21,019 nt of DNA from an uncultured Bacilli bacterium. Its GTDB lineage: Bacteria > Bacillota_I > Bacilli_A > RF39 > UBA660. The stretch is taken from positions 1 to 21,019 of the forward strand of contig CAJTLA010000024.1 of assembly GCA_910576985.1 (NCBI GenBank), in the 5' to 3' direction. Made by a program: the position numbers and the translations under genes. Of the stretch, positions 6,152 through 13,057 are shown one piece after another (the first letter of the stretch is position 1; each line of letters opens with the position of its first letter). The notes beneath the pieces are model-generated. The model was not told the DNA's origin and did not search any database. It worked only from the letters and a program-made list of their open reading frames with translations.

Positions 6152-7084
6152 TTTTCTATAAATAGCAAGTAAAGTGATTTCAGTTGGAAAAATAGGTCCT
6201 CCATGATTTCTTAAATAAAAATCATACCCTGGACATATCTCTTCAATCATTCTAGGAATTTTCCAAATATCTTCATGATTATGGTAAACAGATAACAACA
6301 ACTTAGGATGATCAAGAACAATATGTTTTTTACAACCTAACAAAGCCTTCTGTTCAGCACCTTCAATATCCATTTTAATTAATGTAATAGGTTCTGTAAT
6401 ATCTTCATCAATCGTAACTGCTTCTACTAATAATTCTCCCGCTTCTGCCACTGTATTCGCAGATGCATCCACACTACTAGATTCCATATATAATGTTCCC
6501 TTTTTATCACTAACTGCTTTTTTGATACATTCAATATTTTTATATCTACCAGTATTTGATTTTAAAAACTCAAAACTTTCATCAGTAATTTCATAACAAT
6601 ATATTTTTTGATAACTTTCTTCGCCAAACAAATCCAAATAACTATAAATGGTATCACCAATATAAGCACCTAAATCAACAACAACTTCATTAGAATCACA
6701 AGACACTATATCCAAATCAAAATAATCTGGAAATGTATTTTCGATTGTTTCACTCAACATAGAAAAATCATATTGATACCAATTTCTAAGAATCGCCAAT
6801 AACAACTTTTTAGAACGATAATCTTTTAATTTCTCATATAACCAAACATAATCATCTAAATGATTTACAAATGAATCCACTTTGTTTTCAATTTCCTCAA
6901 ATTCATCATTTTTAAAATCTAACTTTCCCCAATAATCAAACTTAGCAAAATAATCTTCTAATGATTTCTGTGTTTCTTCTGGAACTTGCTTAAAATTTTC
7001 TTTAATTTGAAACAAAATTTGTTCTCTAGAAGAATTTCTTAAAATATCAACTAAGTGATAAAAATCTCTATCTATTTTATTCAT
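6146..7084 (-). CDS. FkbM-type SAM-dependent methyltransferase
   Basis: Members of this family are SAM-dependent O-methyltransferases that act on sugars, polyketides or other small acceptors. The 312-residue protein has an unassigned acidic helical N-terminal part (1-130) and then the methyltransferase fold: SAM motif VVVDLGAYIGDT (134-145), and the family hallmark IKMDIEGAEQKAL (236-248). The C-terminus, with LLLSVYHN and FYLRNHGG, is also characteristic. The start at 7084 has TTGGAG 8 bases upstream. It stands alone between rpsD and gapA with its own terminator, not in a polysaccharide cluster, so neither substrate nor pathway can be named. The N-terminal 130 residues could be a substrate-recognition domain. 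Confidence 0.85.
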   Translation of the reverse strand: MNKIDRDFYHLVDILRNSSREQILFQIKENFKQVPEETQKSLEDYFAKFDYWGKLDFKNDEFEEIENKVDSFVNHLDDYVWLYEKLKDYRSKKLLLAILRNWYQYDFSMLSETIENTFPDYFDLDIVSCDSNEVVVDLGAYIGDTIYSYLDLFGEESYQKIYCYEITDESFEFLKSNTGRYKNIECIKKAVSDKKGTLYMESSSVDASANTVAEAGELLVEAVTIDEDITEPITLIKMDIEGAEQKALLGCKKHIVLDHPKLLLSVYHNHEDIWKIPRMIEEICPGYDFYLRNHGGPIFPTEITLLAIYRKV

Positions 7085-7128
7085 AAATCAAACTCCAATC
7101 ATAATATTGTATGAAAAAAATAAATAAA

Positions 7129-7152
7129 GGTACTGAATTTCATTATAGTACC
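7129..7152. repeat. Inverted repeat overlapping a -10-like box upstream of the methyltransferase gene
   Basis: GGTACT (7129-7134) and AGTACC (7147-7152) form a perfect 6-bp inverted repeat with a 12-base centre. Read on the minus strand, the left arm merges with TATAAT (7142-7147), a likely -10 of the FkbM-type gene whose start is at 7084. No good -35 is seen. It could be an operator, or a leader hairpin followed by a T-rich stretch acting as a weak terminator. Confidence 0.4.
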
Positions 7153-7173
7153 TGACATCCCAAATGAAGTTCT

Positions 7174-7213
7174 AAAAAAAGACACCGTTTCAATACTGAA
7201 TCGGTGCTTTTTT
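7174..7213 (-). terminator. Intrinsic terminator downstream of gapA
   Basis: CACCG (7183-7187 read on the plus strand) pairs with CGGTG (7202-7206), extended by TTCA/TGAA inside. The flanks are A7 on the left and T6 on the right, so it has the form of a bidirectional terminator. On the minus strand it lies 42 bases after the gapA stop and insulates the FkbM-type gene. A TATAAT at 7224-7229 lies between gapA and this hairpin. Confidence 0.75.
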
Positions 7214-7254
7214 ATGAATCTCTATTATACAACAAAATCTTAAAATGTGGAAAA

Positions 7255-8253
7255 TCAGTTTTTAAACAAATATTTAGCAGTTCTCACCATTTGTGCACTA
7301 TATCCCATTTCATTATCATACCAAGCAACAATCTTAACCAATTGTTTTCCATCTACTTGTAAAATATCAGTAAGTAAACCATCAACCATACCACCATGTT
7401 GATCTCCAATAATATCACTTGATACAATTGGATCTTCCGTATACCCCAAAGTCTCATTAGAAGCATCTTTTAAAGCTTTATTAATCTCTTTTACTGTTGT
7501 AATTTGCTTTAATTCTAAAGTCAAATCAATCATTGAACCAGTTGAAGTTGGAACACGTATCGCACTTCCATCTAGTCTTCCTTTCAAGCTAGGAAGAACA
7601 AGACCTACTGCACTTGCAGCTCCAGTTGAAGTTGGAACCATGTTCGCTGCTGCAGCTCTTCCACGACGAGCGAAAATACCTTTTTTATGTGCTACATCTA
7701 ATATCGCTTGATCATTTGTATAAGCATGAATGGTTGTCATATACCCCTTTTCAATTCCAAAATGACGCTCCAAAACATTTAAAACAGGAGCAAGACAATT
7801 AGTTGTACAACTAGCAGCACTAATCACTTCCTCTGTACCATCTAATATATTCTCATTTACATTATAAACAATCGTTTTCAAATCCCCCTTTGCTGGAGCT
7901 GATATAATCACCTTTTTCGCACCAGCATGAACATGTGACATTGCTTTTTCTTTATCTGTAAATTTTCCAGTACATTCAAATACAACATCAACATCTTTCC
8001 ATGGCAAATTTGTTGGATCCATTTCTGAATACACCTTTATATGTCTTCCTCCTACAACAATATCATTTTCTTCAAAACAAATTTCTGTTTCACGATATCT
8101 TCTATGATTCGTATCATATTTTAAAAGATAAGCTAACTGCTCTGCATCTGTTAAATCATTAATCGCTACCACCTCAAAAGATGGATCTTCTTCCATCAAA
8201 CGAAATACCAATCTTCCTATTCTTCCAAACCCATTAATTGCTACTTTTATCAT
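7255..8253 (-). CDS. gapA: Glyceraldehyde-3-phosphate dehydrogenase, type I (NAD)
   Basis: GapA oxidises glyceraldehyde-3-phosphate to 1,3-bisphosphoglycerate in glycolysis. The 332-residue protein has the Rossmann motif INGFGRIGRLVFR (6-18), the active-site motif SAASCTTNCLAP with catalytic C149, and H176 in the TIHAYTND motif. D33 in AINDL is the residue that favours NAD over NADP, suggesting the glycolytic form. Start 8253 is preferred over 8274 because AAAGGAA lies 8 bases upstream and family proteins begin MxKVAINGFGRIGR. It is last in a three-gene run after a uridine-kinase-like gene and a small unknown gene. It is not next to pgk or tpiA, the usual neighbours. A strong terminator follows at 7174-7213. 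Confidence 0.97.
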   Translation of the reverse strand: MIKVAINGFGRIGRLVFRLMEEDPSFEVVAINDLTDAEQLAYLLKYDTNHRRYRETEICFEENDIVVGGRHIKVYSEMDPTNLPWKDVDVVFECTGKFTDKEKAMSHVHAGAKKVIISAPAKGDLKTIVYNVNENILDGTEEVISAASCTTNCLAPVLNVLERHFGIEKGYMTTIHAYTNDQAILDVAHKKGIFARRGRAAAANMVPTSTGAASAVGLVLPSLKGRLDGSAIRVPTSTGSMIDLTLELKQITTVKEINKALKDASNETLGYTEDPIVSSDIIGDQHGGMVDGLLTDILQVDGKQLVKIVAWYDNEMGYSAQMVRTAKYLFKN

Positions 8254-8273
8254 TTTTTCATTTCCTTTCATCA

Positions 8274-8480
8274 TTACTTACTATAAATATAGATTTTTTT
8301 ACTTCCAATAATTAATTTGTTTTCTAATATTTGATAACGAATAAATCTTGCATCTAAACAAGTACAAAAAATAGTTTTTGTAGATGCAACATCCTCTGTC
8401 ATCACATCAAACGTTTTCCCACTACTGTTAAGCCAATCTTCCAAAATCAAAGATAGTGCTTCTTTTACTGCTTTTTCCAT
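8274..8480 (-). CDS. Small uncharacterised protein between a uridine-kinase-like gene and gapA
   Basis: This 68-residue protein starts MEKAVKEALSLILEDWLNSS and ends with a short beta-like, lysine-rich stretch (ENKLIIGSKKIYIYSK). It contains a CTC motif (C39, C41) in the middle. It has no signal peptide or membrane helix, so it is probably cytosolic. I do not recognise a family. The start lies 9 bases after the stop of the upstream gene, with only a weak AGTGG ribosome binding site. Its stop is 20 bases before the gapA start, and the gapA ribosome binding site directly follows it. The spacing on both sides suggests a real gene of the operon, but coding support is only moderate. Confidence 0.55.
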   Translation of the reverse strand: MEKAVKEALSLILEDWLNSSGKTFDVMTEDVASTKTIFCTCLDARFIRYQILENKLIIGSKKIYIYSK

Positions 8481-8489
8481 ATATAACCA

Positions 8490-10148
8490 CTAAAATCCGC
8501 TTCCACCAATAAACTCTCTTAATACAGAATCCTTTGGTACATCATCACTTGGAATAGGTAAAAAATTTCGTAGAAAATTAATTAATCGAATTGCTTCTGG
8601 ATAAATTGGATCTGTCTCCTCTACAGAGAAAAGAAGCGGTTCTGCATATGTCTTCAATACCCCCAACTCATATACAAGTGCCGAATTAATAATCGAATCA
8701 ATGTCATCTTGAAACGGAAAAATCCATTTTACTTCCCCTGCACTAATATTTCCCCACATTCTTAAAGTATCTGCTGCACTATATCCTCTATACTTATTAT
8801 CTCGAATAATTCTTCTTAATTTTCTAGTATCACTTGTATGAATTCGATTATGATGATCTACATTAAGTTGTGTCAAAGGACTAATAAAAATTTTGAATTT
8901 ATTTTGTCTTTCAATCGCCATTGTAAGTTCATCATTAAGAGCATGCAATCCCTCAATCACAACAATATCATTTTCTTTTAGTTGTAAATAATTTTTATGG
9001 AACTCTTTTTTCCCCTCAATAAAATTATACTCTGGAAGCAATACTTTTTCTCCAGCAAGCAATTTTGTCAAATGCTTATTAAACAAATTGGTATCAATTG
9101 CTTTAATAGATTCAAAATCATATTCTCCCAATTCATTTTTAGGAGTCTCATTTCTCGATAAAAAATAATCATCAATAGATATTGTATGTGTTCTAAATCC
9201 TTTACTTTGTAAATAAACACATAATTTTTTAGCTGTTGTGGTTTTCCCACTTGAAGATGGACCAGCCAACAAAACAAATTTCACATTCTCTTTATTGTCA
9301 TATATTTTATCTGCTATTCTAGTTAATTGACTTTCATAATACGCTTCTGAAAGACGAATCACTTCTTTATAATTTCCTTTTGATACAATTTCATTTAAAT
9401 CTGCTGCTTCACTAATTCCCACCAAACTTCCCCATTCAGTGTAATCCAAAAAACTATTAAATATCATTGGACGATGCACATAATCTAAAGTACATTCTGG
9501 ATTTGTAAGTGTTGGCAAACTCATAATAAAACCATTATCTTTAATATATGTTAACTTAAATTCATCAATTTGTTTTGTACTATAAGCCATTTCTCCAAAG
9601 AAATAATCATAGACATCTTCTAAACGATATAAATTCACATAAGTATTACTAATATACTTCAAAACCTTTACTTTATCCATCTGTTGTTTTTTTCTAAAAT
9701 AATGAATCGCATCAATTCTAGCAACAGAAATTTTTGAAAAGTGCAGATCTTGTTTACAAAGCTCCCGCATAGTACCTTCAATTTTCTTCATTACTGGTTT
9801 ATCAAATTCGACACCCTTCACTCTACAAAAAATACCATTATCCATAGAATGTTCAATATGAAGTACTGCATCAGCTCCTAAAACACGCTTCACAGCTGCA
9901 ATTAACATCAAACATGCACTGCGTTCATACACTGCATGACCAATGGTACTACTTCGATCATAAAAATCAACCTTGCATTTTCCACTAACTTTTTCACCCA
10001 ATTCTACAAGATCATTATTTACATTTGCAATCAATATTGGATAATTATAATATCTTTTGAAACTATCACTAATCTCTAATAATGAGGTTTCATTAATGAA
10101 TTCCCTAGTTTCTTTATTACGATAATTCACTTTGATAACTTTTTCCAT
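8490..10148 (-). CDS. Uridine-kinase-like nucleoside kinase with N-terminal ThrRS-like domains
   Basis: The C-terminal half (about 285-552) is a P-loop kinase of the phosphoribulokinase/uridine kinase group, with Walker A GPSSSGKT at 296-303. These enzymes phosphorylate nucleosides such as uridine using NTP. The N-terminal half (1-180) resembles the TGS and second additional domain of threonyl-tRNA synthetase: HAVYERSACLMLIAAVKRVL (71-90) lies where ThrRS has its zinc-binding HxxxH, but only one His is kept, so editing activity is unlikely. This two-part architecture is familiar from Clostridia and Bacteroides proteins annotated as nucleoside kinase. The length of 552 fits. AGAGGGGAT precedes the start. 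A divergent promoter region shared with clpP lies upstream at 10176-10204. Confidence 0.85.
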   Translation of the reverse strand: MEKVIKVNYRNKETREFINETSLLEISDSFKRYYNYPILIANVNNDLVELGEKVSGKCKVDFYDRSSTIGHAVYERSACLMLIAAVKRVLGADAVLHIEHSMDNGIFCRVKGVEFDKPVMKKIEGTMRELCKQDLHFSKISVARIDAIHYFRKKQQMDKVKVLKYISNTYVNLYRLEDVYDYFFGEMAYSTKQIDEFKLTYIKDNGFIMSLPTLTNPECTLDYVHRPMIFNSFLDYTEWGSLVGISEAADLNEIVSKGNYKEVIRLSEAYYESQLTRIADKIYDNKENVKFVLLAGPSSSGKTTTAKKLCVYLQSKGFRTHTISIDDYFLSRNETPKNELGEYDFESIKAIDTNLFNKHLTKLLAGEKVLLPEYNFIEGKKEFHKNYLQLKENDIVVIEGLHALNDELTMAIERQNKFKIFISPLTQLNVDHHNRIHTSDTRKLRRIIRDNKYRGYSAADTLRMWGNISAGEVKWIFPFQDDIDSIINSALVYELGVLKTYAEPLLFSVEETDPIYPEAIRLINFLRNFLPIPSDDVPKDSVLREFIGGSGF

Positions 10149-10175
10149 CTTATCCCCTCTTATTCTATATAATCC

Positions 10176-10204
10176 ATTTTACCAAAAAATAGATATTTTG
10201 TCAC
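10176..10204 (-). promoter_or_regulatory. Probable promoter of the kinase-orf-gapA operon
   Basis: On the minus strand GTGACA (10199-10204) and TAAAAT (10176-10181) are 17 bases apart, 4 or 5 matches of 6 each to sigma-A boxes. The -35 overlaps a plus-strand TTGTCA (10198-10203) that may belong to clpP, for which I find no convincing -10 at standard spacing. Confidence 0.5.
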
Positions 10205-10262
10205 ATCTTTTACTGTATATTTTATGTTTTTTGTTATTAAAATATAAATGAGGAGGAATTTT

Positions 10263-10844
10263 ATGGGATTAATACCAACAGTAATTGAAAGAAGTAATAA
10301 TGGAGAACGCGTTTATGATATTTATTCTAGACTATTAAAAGATCGAATTATCATTCTAAGTGGAGAAATTGATGATAATAGTGCAAACTGTATCGTTTCA
10401 GAACTATTATATTTAGATTCTCTAAATCACAACGATATCAGTATTTATATCAATTCTCCAGGAGGAAGTGTAACCGCTGGAATGGCTATTTATGATACCA
10501 TGAACTTTATAAAAAGTGATGTTTCCACAATCTGTGTAGGTATGGCTGCCAGTATGGCTGCATTTTTACTATCAAGTGGGGAAAAAGGAAAACGATTTGG
10601 ACTTCCAAATAGCGAAGTTATGATTCATCAACCATTAGGTGGAGCACAAGGACAAGCAACAGAAATTAAAATTGCTGCAGAACGTATTTTAAAACTAAGA
10701 GAAAAATTAAATAAAATCTTATCAAAAAACACAGGACAAGACTTAAAACGTGTAGAAGAAGATACAGAAAGAGATCATTTTTTATCGGCAAAAGAAGCCC
10801 TAGATTATGGATTAATCGATAAAATTTTAGAACAAGAAAAATAG
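10263..10844 (+). CDS. clpP: ATP-dependent Clp protease proteolytic subunit ClpP
   Basis: ClpP forms the 14-subunit serine protease barrel that degrades proteins delivered by ClpX/ClpC ATPases, acting in quality control, stress and developmental regulation. The 193-residue protein begins MGLIPTVIERSNNGERVYDI and has the full catalytic triad: S97 in GMAASMAAF, H122 in MIHQPLGG and D171. The processed N-terminus typical of ClpP begins at about residue 2-6. Start 10263 is chosen because GAGGAGGAA lies 5 bases upstream. An upstream frame from 10248 would consist of the ribosome binding site itself. No CtsR-type heptanucleotide operator is visible upstream, unlike in Bacillus. It is monocistronic, with a terminator right after the stop. 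Confidence 0.97.
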   Translation: MGLIPTVIERSNNGERVYDIYSRLLKDRIIILSGEIDDNSANCIVSELLYLDSLNHNDISIYINSPGGSVTAGMAIYDTMNFIKSDVSTICVGMAASMAAFLLSSGEKGKRFGLPNSEVMIHQPLGGAQGQATEIKIAAERILKLREKLNKILSKNTGQDLKRVEEDTERDHFLSAKEALDYGLIDKILEQEK

Positions 10845-10868
10845 TGATTTTTACTTCACTATTTTTTT
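10838..10868. terminator. Bidirectional terminator between clpP and the convergent cls gene
   Basis: AAAATAGTGA (10838-10847) pairs perfectly with TCACTATTTT (10856-10865). The plus strand then has T's to 10868 and the minus strand has T's interrupted by one C. The hairpin contains the clpP stop codon and lies 15 bases past the stop of the minus-strand cardiolipin synthase gene. Confidence 0.8.
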
Positions 10869-10882
10869 CATTACCTATAAAA

Positions 10883-12394
10883 TCACAACAATGGCGAAAA
10901 AATACGTACTAAAGATTCTTCCATTTTTTGAAATTGCTTTCTTTTCTTCCACTCTTCAAATATAATTGGCTTACTCACTAATAAATCTTCTTTAAAATTT
11001 TGAATCAAAGTATGAATACTAGAAGTTTTATATAAAATAACAGTATCTTCAAAATGAAGACCAAAACTCCTATAATCAAAATTGACAGTCCCAACACTAG
11101 CAATATCATCATCAATAATTAATATTTTACTATGCATAAATAAATTACTATAAGTATAAATATGGACCCCTGCTTCTAATAATTCACTAAAATAAGCCTG
11201 TGTTGCACGATAAATCATTTTTTTCCCCTTATCATGCTTCCCTGGAACTAATATTTTGACATCCACTCCAGACTGAGCTGCCACTTGAAGTGCAACAATC
11301 AATTCTGAATTCGGAATTAAATAAGGAGTAGCAAGCCAAATTCTTTTTTTCGCCAACATAATCATTTTAAAGAAACTGTCTTTAATCAGTTCTATCCCAT
11401 TATCAGGACCATCTGAAAGTACTTGAACAGCTCCTGATTTATTTTTAACAGGATGATACTCTGTATACATAGGATCTAATAACAACTCATTTGTTGTATG
11501 ATACCAATCACGAATAAAAATAGAATTCAACTCTCGTACAGCTGTTCCATAAATAACCATATGTGTATCTCTCCAAAATCCATAATAAGGATCACTATGA
11601 ATATATTCATCTCCAATATTAATTCCACCTGTAAAAGCGACTTTATTATCAATAACCACAATTTTTCGATGATTCCTATAATTCACACTTGGCCGAAAAA
11701 GACGAAAATCAATCTTGTTAAAACAACTCGTTTGAATCCCCACCTTATGTAAACTAGACAAATATTGTTTTGACAAATCAACACAGCCAAAATCATCATA
11801 CAATAATTTAATCTTTACACCTTCCATCGCTTTTTCTTTTAAAATTTCTGTAATCTCATCTAATAAAGTACCTTCTTTAATAATAAAATATTCTAAATGA
11901 ATAAAATATTCTGCCTTCTTTAACTCTTCTTTTAAACGTTGAAATTTAGCTGGACCATTATTCAAAATCTCTGTCTTACAATTTAAGTAAAGAGGTGAAG
12001 AACCCATATTCTCAATATACTGAATTAATAAATTCCGATCTTTTAAATTTTCCTTAAAATGATTGCTATCTTCAATTTCTTTCTGTAATACTTGATCAAG
12101 AACCTGATCTACTTCTGCTTTTGGATCAAATTTTTTAAAACGATTATATTCTATTCCTAAAATAATATAAAATAAAACTCCAACAACTGGAACAAACAAA
12201 ACAAAAATAGCCCAAGCAATTTTAGACTCTATTTTCTTATTACCAAGTAAAATTATAAAAGCTGTAATAATAGAAATACCATTAATAACCAAATAAGCAA
12301 TCGTATTATATCTACTAGAAATAAATTCATTAAAATTCAATAACAAAATAATTAAAAAAACAAACAAAATAATTAATACCTGACTTCTCTTCAT
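10883..12394 (-). CDS. cls: Cardiolipin synthase (phospholipase D family)
   Basis: The enzyme condenses two phosphatidylglycerol molecules to cardiolipin and glycerol in the membrane. The 503-residue protein starts with two to three hydrophobic helices (about 5-20, 30-50, 58-80), followed by two PLD domains with HxKxxxxD motifs: HRKIVVID at 242-249 and HSKILIID at 421-428, each with its downstream GG/GT-N element. Length and layout are typical of Firmicute ClsA. The start at 12394 is preferred because GAGGGTGG lies a few bases upstream; the longer frame begins with TTG at 12436 and has no suitable site. The gene is convergent with clpP and shares its terminator. I could not identify a convincing promoter in the 150 bases upstream. 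Confidence 0.93.
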   Translation of the reverse strand: MKRSQVLIILFVFLIILLLNFNEFISSRYNTIAYLVINGISIITAFIILLGNKKIESKIAWAIFVLFVPVVGVLFYIILGIEYNRFKKFDPKAEVDQVLDQVLQKEIEDSNHFKENLKDRNLLIQYIENMGSSPLYLNCKTEILNNGPAKFQRLKEELKKAEYFIHLEYFIIKEGTLLDEITEILKEKAMEGVKIKLLYDDFGCVDLSKQYLSSLHKVGIQTSCFNKIDFRLFRPSVNYRNHRKIVVIDNKVAFTGGINIGDEYIHSDPYYGFWRDTHMVIYGTAVRELNSIFIRDWYHTTNELLLDPMYTEYHPVKNKSGAVQVLSDGPDNGIELIKDSFFKMIMLAKKRIWLATPYLIPNSELIVALQVAAQSGVDVKILVPGKHDKGKKMIYRATQAYFSELLEAGVHIYTYSNLFMHSKILIIDDDIASVGTVNFDYRSFGLHFEDTVILYKTSSIHTLIQNFKEDLLVSKPIIFEEWKKRKQFQKMEESLVRIFSPLL

Positions 12395-12547
12395 ACTCCA
12401 CCCTCTTACCAAAATGATAACACAATTCTCCTCCAAACAAAACCAAGGTCAACAAAAATTGATTATAGATACTTTGTAGAGATTCAAAAAATGTATGAAA
12501 AATAAGAAAAAAATAACTAGAAAAAACGATAATTTTTTTCAATCTAT

Positions 12548-12931
12548 CTAAGGTCTTACCTCTGCACAACTATTTTCACCATTAAAAGAATACGAAAATT
12601 GATTATTCATAACCGATACCTTTACAGTATTATTTAAAGGAATTCTCTCTCCAGTACTAGAATCAATGAAAGGCTCTGATAAATTTCCTGCAACCACTAA
12701 TTGATTTAATGTAATACAATAAACATTCCCATTAGTCAACTCATATTGATTAGGATTAGCATCTACATAAAGACTAGCTGCCTCTTCAATTAACCGCCAA
12801 GTTACAGCACTAATTTGACTTTTATTCTTTCGAAACTGCCCCATAACAATCGGAAAAACAATCAAAGATAAAGCCGCTACAATCACAATCACACCTAATA
12901 ACTCTACTAACGTAAAACCTTTCTCTTTCAT
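12548..12931 (-). CDS. Prepilin-like protein with N-terminal methylation motif
   Basis: The 127-residue protein starts with MKEKG, then FTLVELLGVIVIVAALSLIV: a basic leader, the prepilin peptidase cleavage site after Gly5, the conserved Glu at mature position 5 and a hydrophobic helix used for pilus packing. The C-terminal part is a small globular domain with two cysteines (C72, C122) that may form a disulfide. This layout is shared by pseudopilins of type II secretion, competence pili and related surface filaments. No prepilin peptidase, assembly ATPase or platform protein is encoded nearby, so the system it serves must lie elsewhere. It has its own promoter at 12968-12996. Downstream I see only a weak A/T hairpin, not a convincing terminator. 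Confidence 0.85.
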   Translation of the reverse strand: MKEKGFTLVELLGVIVIVAALSLIVFPIVMGQFRKNKSQISAVTWRLIEEAASLYVDANPNQYELTNGNVYCITLNQLVVAGNLSEPFIDSSTGERIPLNNTVKVSVMNNQFSYSFNGENSCAEVRP

Positions 12932-12967
12932 ACTATCACTCTCTTCTGCACGATTTTTGATACGTTT

Positions 12968-12996
12968 ATTATAACAAACTTTTTTTTTTTTTACAA
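12968..12996 (-). promoter_or_regulatory. Promoter of the prepilin-like gene, with a homopolymer spacer
   Basis: On the minus strand TTGTAA (12991-12996) and TATAAT (12968-12973) are 17 bases apart, and TG one base before the -10 makes it an extended -10. Ten bases of the spacer plus the end of the -35 form an unbroken run of 12 A (12981-12992). A change in the length of this run would change promoter spacing. Confidence 0.75.
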
Positions 12997-13006
12997 GTGA
13001 CTATCC

Positions 13007-13035
13007 TTGACTGTATTTTTTGAGAATGATATAAT
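13007..13035 (+). promoter_or_regulatory. Promoter of the membrane SleB-like hydrolase gene
   Basis: TTGACT (13007-13012) and TATAAT (13030-13035) are separated by the ideal 17 bases on the plus strand. It is divergent from the prepilin promoter, whose -35 box is 10 bases away, so the two could influence each other or share a regulator. The start codon at 13058 is 22 bases downstream of the -10. Confidence 0.75.
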
Positions 13036-13057
13036 TTTCTTATTAAAGGTGATAAAA

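Noticed and set aside
10149..10262. CtsR or CIRCE heat-shock operator upstream of clpP
   Set aside because: No tandem GGTCAAA-type heptamers and no CIRCE inverted repeat are present in the intergenic region.
12480..12547. Terminator after the first prepilin gene
   Set aside because: The only hairpin is an A-run pairing with a T-run, without G-C pairs, which cannot be told from AT-rich background.
12330..12569. 79-codon minus-strand frame between the first prepilin gene and cls
   Set aside because: It overlaps the cls 5' end in another frame, has a Phe/Tyr-rich composition expected from AT-rich DNA, and no ribosome binding site.
13007..13057. N-terminal extension of the hydrolase protein from a TTG at 13007
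   Set aside because: The TTG is part of the TTGACT -35 box and TATAAT lies inside the extension; the ATG at 13058 has a good ribosome binding site.
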